DNA of 37,283 nt from the NCBI GenBank assembly GCA_945878645.1, contig CAMCTW010000005.1, forward strand, positions 1 through 37,283, given 5' to 3'. Made by a program: the position numbers and the translations under genes. Each line of letters starts with the position of its first letter. Position 1 is the stretch's first letter. The stretch is from Bifidobacterium breve. Its GTDB lineage: Bacteria > Actinomycetota > Acidimicrobiia > Acidimicrobiales > Acidimicrobilacustridaceae. The notes under the pieces were generated by a model. It worked only from the letters and a program-made list of their open reading frames with translations, was not told where the DNA came from and made no database searches. Shown in pieces: positions 31,897-37,283 of this stretch.

Positions 31897-33432
31897 GTGA
31901 CTGTGTTTCTCGTGGGAGCCGGACCAGGTGATCCGGGGTTGCTCACCTTGCGTGGGGCCGAGGCCTTAGCCATGGCCGATGTTGTGGTCTTTGATCGGCT
32001 TTCGGTTGGCGCGCTGCTTGAACTCGCCCCGCTCGCTGCCGAACAGATCAGTGTGGCGAAATCTGCTGGTCAGGCCGTTATGGCCCAGGACGACATCAAC
32101 GAGCTCTTGATAGAGAAGGCAAGGCAGGGCAAGACCGTCGTCAGGCTCAAAGGCGGAGATCCGTTCGTTTTTGCCCGCGGGGGCGAGGAAGCCGCGGCGC
32201 TCGCAGCGGCCGGTATCCATTACGAGGTAGTGCCCGGCGTGACCTCCGCGATCGCAGTTCCGGCCTATGCCGGAATCCCCGTGACGCTGCGCCACTCATC
32301 AACCTCGTTCACCGTGATCACCGGTCATGAGGATCCCGACAAGGGCGACGAGGTCAATTGGGAAGCCGCCGCTCAATTGGGCGGAACCATCATCATCCTC
32401 ATGGGGGTTGGGCGACTGCCAAAAATTGTTGATCGTCTCTTGGCCGGTGGCCTCGCGCCCGACACTCCAGCAGCGGCGATTCGATGGGGAACACGTCCGG
32501 AGCAACACACGGTCCGGTCGACGCTTTCGGCGATCGCTCGCGAACCACTCGAATCGCCGAGCGTCATTGTGGTTGGTCAAGTGGCAGCGATGGACCTTTC
32601 GTGGTTCGAATCTCGTCCGCTTTTTGGCAAGAAGGTGATCGTTACGCGACCGCGGCATCAATCGTCGGTGCTCGCTGATCGTTTGCGCGATGAAGGTGCC
32701 GAAGCGCTCATGGTGCCAACAATCGAAATCGTCGATCCCACCGATCAAGGTGCAGCGCTTCGCTCATCGATCGATCATCTTTCGTCCTATGACTGGTTGG
32801 TTCTGACGTCTGCGAACGGTGCGTTGCGGTTCTGTGAGTTGTTGCGAGATGGACGCGATCTCGCTGGTGTGAAAATTGCTGCCATCGGCCCGGGTACGGC
32901 GGAAGTTCTTGCTGAATTCAATCTCATTGCCGATCTGGTGCCTGAGCGATTTATTGCTGAGTCGTTGCTGGAAGCATTTCCATTGCCAAGCGAAACCGAT
33001 CAACATCGTGTGTTGCTTGCTAGAGCAGAAGTAGCACGAGATGTTCTTCCTGATGGTCTTCGCGATCTTGGTTGGCGAGTCGATGTTGTTGATGCGTACA
33101 GAACAATCCCTGTTGAACCCACCGACGAAGAACGCGAGCGCATCACTCAAGCCGACATCGTCACGTTCACGTCGTCGTCGACTGTAGAAAATTGGATCGC
33201 CGCTTTCGGAAGCGACACATTGCCAAAAGTGGTTGCGTGCATCGGTCCCATCACCGCCGATACTGCGCACCGTGCCGGCCTTCGAGTCGACGTCATTGCC
33301 GAGGTGCATACGATCGATGGACTCGTTGATGCCCTCGTTGAACGGGTCGCTCACCCCGATGCACCAAAGTCGACAGTGCGTCGACGCACCAGTCGTGGTC
33401 CCCGATTCGGCCGCAAACCGCGGCGTGCCTAG
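31897..33432 (+). CDS. cobA-hemD: Fused uroporphyrinogen-III C-methyltransferase / uroporphyrinogen-III synthase
   Basis: A 511-residue two-domain enzyme. Residues 1-240 form a CobA-type methyltransferase: VFLVGAGPGDPGLLTLRG, VVRLKGGDPFVFARGGEEA and YEVVPGVTSAIAVPAYAGIPVTLR. From about 245 a HemD domain follows (KKVIVTRPRHQSSVLADRLRDEGAEALMVPTIEI) and ends in a basic tail (RRRTSRGPRFGRKPRRA). HemD closes hydroxymethylbilane to uroporphyrinogen III; CobA adds two methyls to give precorrin-2 for sirohaem or cobalamin. So the protein sits at the branch point. The fusion is common in Actinobacteria. GTG 31897 appears leaderless. hemB and hemL follow; hemA and hemC are not in the window. Confidence 0.93.
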   Translation: MTVFLVGAGPGDPGLLTLRGAEALAMADVVVFDRLSVGALLELAPLAAEQISVAKSAGQAVMAQDDINELLIEKARQGKTVVRLKGGDPFVFARGGEEAAALAAAGIHYEVVPGVTSAIAVPAYAGIPVTLRHSSTSFTVITGHEDPDKGDEVNWEAAAQLGGTIIILMGVGRLPKIVDRLLAGGLAPDTPAAAIRWGTRPEQHTVRSTLSAIAREPLESPSVIVVGQVAAMDLSWFESRPLFGKKVIVTRPRHQSSVLADRLRDEGAEALMVPTIEIVDPTDQGAALRSSIDHLSSYDWLVLTSANGALRFCELLRDGRDLAGVKIAAIGPGTAEVLAEFNLIADLVPERFIAESLLEAFPLPSETDQHRVLLARAEVARDVLPDGLRDLGWRVDVVDAYRTIPVEPTDEERERITQADIVTFTSSSTVENWIAAFGSDTLPKVVACIGPITADTAHRAGLRVDVIAEVHTIDGLVDALVERVAHPDAPKSTVRRRTSRGPRFGRKPRRA

Positions 33433-33435
33433 GCT
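33430..33435 (+). promoter_or_regulatory. Possible internal -10 box (TAGGCT) before hemB
   Basis: TAGGCT overlaps the cobA-hemD stop codon (TAG) and is 8 nt from hemB ATG 33444, which also lacks a ribosome site. Since TAG is needed as the stop, part of the match is forced, so confidence is low. Confidence 0.25.
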
Positions 33436-33443
33436 CTGCGTCG

Positions 33444-34427
33444 ATGAGTTTCCCGCAACGTCGACTTCGACGGCTTCGTCGCACTCCGGCTCTTCGCCGG
33501 TTGGTGGCTGAAACACGTCTCTCTCCCGATGATTTCATCGCGCCGTTATTCGTGCGTGAAGGGATCACCGAGCCTCAACCGATTGCTTCGATTCCTGGCG
33601 TTGTGCAACACACGCTCGGGTCGCTCCGTGCCGAAGTCGCCGACCTTGTTGGGCTGGGTGTGCCAGGCGTAATTCTCTTTGGCGTCCCAGAACACAAGGA
33701 CGAGGTTGGTTCCGGAGCATGGGATCCAAATGGAATTGTTCAGGTCGCATTGCGAGAATTACGCGACACGTTCGGCGATCGCGTTGTGCTCATCACCGAC
33801 CTCTGTCTTGATGAATACACCTCGCACGGTCACTGTGGCGTTCTCGATGGACGCGGAAGTGTCGACAACGACGCCACTCTCGATCTTTACGCGAAGGTCG
33901 CTCTTGCTCAAGCCACTGCGGGCGCCGATATCGTTGCTCCTTCAGGGATGATGGATGGTGCTGTTGCCGCAATCCGCAGCGCACTTGACGGCGGAAATTT
34001 CCTCGAAACCGCGATCATGGGGTACTCAGCGAAGTACGCGTCGGCTCTTTACGGTCCATTCCGCGATGCAGTCGATGTCACCATCGAAGGCGGCGGTGAC
34101 CGCAAGGGGTATCAACAAGATCCCGCTAACGCCCGTGAATCACTTGAAGAGATTCGCCAAGATCTGCTTGAAGGCGCCGATATTGTGATGGTGAAGCCAG
34201 CGATGTCCTATCTCGACATCATTGCGAGGGCGCGTCAAGAAGTCGACGCTCCCATTGCGGCATACCACGTGTCTGGCGAATACGCGATGGTGAAAGCTGC
34301 CGCTGAACGCGGATGGATCGATGGCGACGCAGTCGCAATTGAACACCTGACTTCAATCCGGCGAGCTGGCGCTGACATGATCCTCACCTACTTCGCGCGC
34401 GAAGTCGCCGAACTTCTTAACGATTGA
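33444..34427 (+). CDS. hemB: Porphobilinogen synthase (delta-aminolevulinic acid dehydratase)
   Basis: A 327-residue TIM-barrel enzyme that joins two 5-aminolevulinate molecules into porphobilinogen. Schiff-base lysines are Lys197 (GYSAKYASALYGPFRDA) and Lys251 (MVKPAMSYLD). The metal-site segment reads DLCLDEYTSHGHCG: Cys121 and Cys131 are kept but the middle Zn cysteine is Asp123. That is a mixed Cys-Asp-Cys set between the zinc (three Cys) and the magnesium forms. It starts 11 nt after the cobA-hemD stop and is followed by hemL after 4 nt, all in one operon. Confidence 0.95.
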   Translation: MSFPQRRLRRLRRTPALRRLVAETRLSPDDFIAPLFVREGITEPQPIASIPGVVQHTLGSLRAEVADLVGLGVPGVILFGVPEHKDEVGSGAWDPNGIVQVALRELRDTFGDRVVLITDLCLDEYTSHGHCGVLDGRGSVDNDATLDLYAKVALAQATAGADIVAPSGMMDGAVAAIRSALDGGNFLETAIMGYSAKYASALYGPFRDAVDVTIEGGGDRKGYQQDPANARESLEEIRQDLLEGADIVMVKPAMSYLDIIARARQEVDAPIAAYHVSGEYAMVKAAAERGWIDGDAVAIEHLTSIRRAGADMILTYFAREVAELLND

Positions 34428-34431
34428 GATC

Positions 34432-35697
34432 ATGAAACAAACAAACGAATCGTTGTTCGAACGTGGTCAACGCGTCATCCCCGGTGGCGTGAATTCTCCA
34501 GTGCGGGCCTTTCGCTCTGTCGGCGGAACTCCGTACTTTGTTGCGAGTGGAAGCGGCGCACGAGTAACTGACGTTGAAGGAACGACGTTCCTTGATCTCG
34601 TTCAGAGCTACGGGGCGATCATCGCTGGTCATGCTCATCCGAAGATCATCGAAGCGATCCAGAAAGCAGCAACCGACGGAACATCGTTTGGTGCGCCTAC
34701 CCCTCGTGAAGTCGAACTAGCCGAAGCAATCAACGAACGCGTTCCGTCATGTGAAAAGTTGCGCATGGTGAACAGCGGCACCGAAGCAACAATGAGTGCG
34801 ATTCGCGTAGCGCGCGGTGCGACTGGTCGCCCAAAGATTCTCAAGTTCGCTGGCAACTATCACGGACACAGCGATGGGCTTCTTGTCTCTGGTGGAACCG
34901 CGATGGCTTCGCTTGGAATTCCTGCCTCGGCTGGGGTTACCGACAACGCGATTGCCGACACGATTGTTGCTCCCTACAACGTGGTCCCCACCCTTGACGA
35001 CACCTTCGCTGCCGTCATTGTCGAACCGTGCGCAGCGAACATGGGACTCGTTCCGCCGGCACCCGGTTTCCTTGAAGGGTTGCGCGTCGAATGTGATCGT
35101 GTTGGCGCATTACTCATCTTCGATGAGGTGATTACAGGATTCCGTGTTGCGCGCGGTGGAGCGCAACAACTTTTGGGCGTCAAACCTGATCTGACTGCAT
35201 TCGGAAAGATCATCGGTGGGGGATTGCCTGTCGGTGCATTCGGTGGTCGCGCCGACGTGATGGACAACCTTGCTCCTCTAGGTCCGGTGTACCAAGCGGG
35301 AACGTTGTCGGGAAACCCATTGGCAACCGCAGCAGGTCTCGCTGCGCTTTCACTGCTCGATGACGACGCCTATGCACTGATCGAATCGCGCGCTGAATGT
35401 CTCGCCGGTTCACTTGCGAACGCCTTCGGGTCTGCGGGTGTAACCGTTTGTGTCCCGCGCTTTGCATCGCTTGTTGGATTGTTCTTCGGCGCCACCGCGC
35501 CAACTGACTACGTGAGTGCGCGCACAACCGATGAAGCGTTGTATGCATTGTTCTTCCACGAACTTCTTGATCGCGGCGTCGCGATTGCGCCAGGCGCGTA
35601 CGAAATCATGTTCCCGGGCCTCGCTCACGACGACCAAGTTCTCACCGCGATTAGCGATGCTGCGCATGCGGCCGCTGTTGCGGTCGCGTCACGCTGA
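34432..35697 (+). CDS. hemL: Glutamate-1-semialdehyde 2,1-aminomutase
   Basis: A 421-residue PLP enzyme, fold type I. The signature FERGQRVIPGGVNSPVRAF opens the protein, NSGTEATMSAIRVAR binds the cofactor phosphate, LIFDEVITGFR carries the conserved aspartate and LTAFGKIIGGGLPVGAFGG holds the PLP lysine (Lys259, equivalent to E. coli Lys265). It converts glutamate-1-semialdehyde to 5-aminolevulinate, the first committed haem precursor in the C5 route. It lies 4 nt downstream of hemB and ends the operon; a strong hairpin follows. Confidence 0.96.
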   Translation: MKQTNESLFERGQRVIPGGVNSPVRAFRSVGGTPYFVASGSGARVTDVEGTTFLDLVQSYGAIIAGHAHPKIIEAIQKAATDGTSFGAPTPREVELAEAINERVPSCEKLRMVNSGTEATMSAIRVARGATGRPKILKFAGNYHGHSDGLLVSGGTAMASLGIPASAGVTDNAIADTIVAPYNVVPTLDDTFAAVIVEPCAANMGLVPPAPGFLEGLRVECDRVGALLIFDEVITGFRVARGGAQQLLGVKPDLTAFGKIIGGGLPVGAFGGRADVMDNLAPLGPVYQAGTLSGNPLATAAGLAALSLLDDDAYALIESRAECLAGSLANAFGSAGVTVCVPRFASLVGLFFGATAPTDYVSARTTDEALYALFFHELLDRGVAIAPGAYEIMFPGLAHDDQVLTAISDAAHAAAVAVASR

Positions 35698-35716
35698 TTG
35701 AAGAACACGGAACGTG

Positions 35717-35745
35717 AAAGGACCCCGCCGAAGCGAGGCCCTTTT
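35717..35745. terminator. Bidirectional Rho-independent terminator between hemL and the cytochrome c gene
   Basis: A 12-bp stem (AAAGGACCCCGC with GCGAGGCCCTTT, including two G-T or wobble-type pairs on one strand) around a CGAA loop, followed by T on the plus strand. Read on the minus strand the loop is TTCG, a stable UUCG tetraloop, and the stem ends in TTT. It serves both convergent genes. Confidence 0.85.
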
Positions 35746-35767
35746 CAAACCCGATCGATTGAAACGA

Positions 35768-36565
35768 TTACGACTTGCTACCGGTTGGTGTCGTCCAATT
35801 CGGCTGAATGGTGAGCTTGCCGGCTGGATCAAAGAGCAGCTTTCCTTCAGGCGTAATGAGTTCGCCGGCAGCATCGAGCATGGGCTTGCCATCGGCGTAG
35901 GTGATGTTGCCTGCTGCATCGACTGCGGTCTTGCCACCCGAAAGTGTTTCCCATTCATAGCGAATAACGGCGAGCAATTCGGACTGGCTGAGGGACTTGT
36001 CGAAGTTCGGCATCGGATTGCCGTTGTAACTCATCGTCTTGTGCTGTCCACCTGCACGAGCCGGATCGCCATAGGGCGTGCCCGCGGGCCCGGTGCCATT
36101 CGAACCAATCCAGACAAACTCGAGTTGTCCGATGATGTCGGGGAAGGTGGCGACTAGGGCGCCGTCGGTCATCACACGTCCGACGCCACCGCCACCTCCA
36201 GCACCGTGACAGCCGGCGCAATTGGTGGCGAAGATCGCTTGACCTGTTGCAAGTTGTGATGGCTCACCATTTGACGAAGGCGAAAGGCCTCCGATGTAAA
36301 TGACGGCCCACAGCGGCAGAAAAGCAAGCACGGGCATGGCCCAGTAGGGGATCTTCTTCCGCTTGAGCGCAGCTTCGACATACGGCGGAACTGGTTCCGG
36401 CGCGGCCGCAGGGACAACGGCGGCAGGCGCAGCGGCCGCAGTGGCCTTCTCGATCGGGGCACTTTGGGCAGCAGGCGCGGCCTCGGTCGCGTCGGGGGAT
36501 CCACCGTCGAGCGATGTCCGACGGTCTTTAGAGCGCTTGAGCAGGTGCTCGGGTACTTCGGTCAC
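35768..36565 (-). CDS. Membrane-anchored c-type cytochrome
   Basis: A 265-residue protein. A 68-residue Ala/Pro-rich cytoplasmic-side N-terminus precedes a single helix (IPYWAMPVLAFLPLWAVIYIGG, about 72-93), then an external domain with one haem motif CAGCH (116-120) and a likely Met ligand in YNGNPMPNF. The tail has three imperfect repeats of about 15 residues (VDAAGNITYADGK, LDAAGELITPEGK, FDPAGKLTIQPN). GTG 36565 has GGAGG four bases upstream. Probably an electron carrier next to the respiratory bc complex or oxidase; this is inferred. The divergent neighbour is a membrane protein that I associate with the same respiratory cluster. Confidence 0.85.
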   Translation of the reverse strand: MTEVPEHLLKRSKDRRTSLDGGSPDATEAAPAAQSAPIEKATAAAAPAAVVPAAAPEPVPPYVEAALKRKKIPYWAMPVLAFLPLWAVIYIGGLSPSSNGEPSQLATGQAIFATNCAGCHGAGGGGGVGRVMTDGALVATFPDIIGQLEFVWIGSNGTGPAGTPYGDPARAGGQHKTMSYNGNPMPNFDKSLSQSELLAVIRYEWETLSGGKTAVDAAGNITYADGKPMLDAAGELITPEGKLLFDPAGKLTIQPNWTTPTGSKS

Positions 36566-36863
36566 GGTTCCTCCGAAGCGGACGGGGAGTTATGGGAGCA
36601 GTGATCTTGGCGGGTTCGCCGGCGAAGCCGACGGACACCTGCCGTAAGGAGTCAAACCTAGACGACGCGGAGAGCGCGGAGCCAAGTATGGGCTCTCGAA
36701 TCTCGGTGTCTCGCAAAAATCTGTCCGGTGAAATGTCACCCCCTTGAATGTCTCAACTCCCCCGCGGCGGTGCTAGACAAGTGGGGCGCCATACGGCATG
36801 TTCGGCATGGCAGAGTTACGTCCAGACCATTTGTGCAAACGTTCACGAGGGAGGCCAACCCGG
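36566..36863. other. Divergent intergenic region (about 300 nt)
   Basis: This spacer separates the cytochrome c gene (minus) from the right-edge membrane protein gene (plus). It must hold both promoters, but I could not place a well-spaced -35/-10 pair. The best elements are TTGACT (minus, near 36645) and TAGACA (plus, near 36774). No RNA gene is seen. Confidence 0.45.
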
Positions 36864-37283
36864 GTGGTTGCGTTCATCGCATCGGTAATTGTGACGGTCC
36901 TCTTGACCGCACTTGTTATTCCGATGGCCAAGCGACGTCCAGTAGGTACACCGCTCACATGGGGTGAGGCAATGGTCGCCTCTGTGTATGCGTTTTTCCT
37001 TATGTTTTGGGCCTATGGGCTCGTCCCTCATCTGTTTCTCACGTGGACGGACAATGAACTGGGGTGGCGTCCCGACAAACTTCTTTTTGGTCCCGGATCG
37101 ATCCTCAAGCCTCAGACTCTCGGGGGCTGGAGCCCAATCACGATCACCTATCAGACCCTTCGCGATATCGCGGCAGTCTTGATCTATGTCGTCTTGCTTG
37201 GTGCGCAGATCGCCCTCTGGGTCTGGTGGCAGAACCGGGGCAAGCGAGCCGCTGCAGCCGAATCGGCGCAGGCAACCGCAACC
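36864..37283 (+). CDS. Three-helix membrane protein, probable respiratory-cluster component (runs off right edge)
   Basis: An open frame of 140 codons to the window edge that the ORF track misses because no stop is reached. GTG 36864 follows GGGAGG by about 9 nt. It has three likely membrane helices: VVAFIASVIVTVLLTALVIP at the start, WGEAMVASVYAFFLMFWAYG and DIAAVLIYVVLLGAQIALWV. Between helices two and three is an external loop (VPHLFLTWTDNELGWRPDKLLFGPGSI). It ends, so far, in an Ala/Gln-rich cytoplasmic tail. I recall similar small proteins beside Rieske/cytochrome b genes of Acidimicrobiia, so a link to quinol:cytochrome c reductase is an inference. No catalytic motif is seen. Confidence 0.7.
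   Translation, partial: MVAFIASVIVTVLLTALVIPMAKRRPVGTPLTWGEAMVASVYAFFLMFWAYGLVPHLFLTWTDNELGWRPDKLLFGPGSILKPQTLGGWSPITITYQTLRDIAAVLIYVVLLGAQIALWVWWQNRGKRAAAAESAQATAT

Overview
This window looks like chromosomal DNA of a moderately high-GC actinobacterium, most likely from the class Acidimicrobiia (Ilumatobacter-like or freshwater lineages). The reasons are a WhiB regulator, an MshB/Mca-type PIG-L deacetylase, a split-barrel protein of the F420/FMN type, a CobA-HemD fusion, a HelD-type motor protein, actinobacterial haem genes of the coproporphyrin branch, and many genes that begin 6-9 nt after a TANNNT -10 box. This lineage is inferred from gene content and recalled family resemblance; no search was run. 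Coding density is high, and the longest stretch without an intact gene (about 650 nt) holds the relic of a phosphate-transporter permease.

Layout. 1-1168 (minus): PIG-L deacetylase followed by the start of a flippase-like membrane protein that runs off the left edge and is absent from the ORF track. 1240-2388 (plus): GT4 glycosyltransferase. 2399-4716 (minus): sorbosone/glucose-dehydrogenase-like lipoprotein coupled to a PAP2 membrane phosphatase or transferase. 4717-5372: intergenic region with a pstC relic. 5373-8698: TesB thioesterase, GH1 beta-glucosidase, GtrA protein, methyltransferase. 8709-11917 (minus): GT4 glycosyltransferase, methyltransferase and alpha/alpha-barrel protein, a compact operon probably for a surface glycan or glycolipid. 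12061-15475 (minus): metal-binding lipoprotein, ABC-3 permease and Lnt-like acyltransferase behind a Zur/Fur-like palindrome, with no ATPase gene. 15495-17399 (minus): PCu(A)C-like membrane protein, NlpC/P60 peptidase, serine esterase.

17581-20962 (minus) is hemE-hemH-hemY, joined by ATGA overlaps. 21138-23261 is a HelD-type motor. 23269-29025 (minus) holds a DtxR-family repressor, a MacB-like ABC exporter pair with a split-barrel protein, a 1-Cys peroxiredoxin and inorganic pyrophosphatase. 29071-31391 (plus) pairs a degenerate amino-acid-dehydrogenase-like protein with a class I photolyase. 31395-31697 (minus) is a WhiB protein. 31897-35697 (plus) is cobA-hemD, hemB, hemL, closed by a UUCG-loop bidirectional terminator. 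The right end has a membrane-anchored cytochrome c (minus) divergent from a membrane protein that runs off the edge and is also missing from the ORF track.

Together the window encodes six haem-pathway functions in two opposing operons about 11 kb apart, metal homeostasis genes, envelope glycan and lipoprotein functions, and light/oxidative damage repair. No phage, insertion sequence, CRISPR array, tRNA or rRNA was seen. I found no clear new multi-gene system. The most interesting items are the apparent pseudoenzyme beside photolyase, the Lnt with serine in place of the catalytic cysteine, the PCu(A)C domain without copper ligands, the pstC relic and the leaderless-type gene starts.
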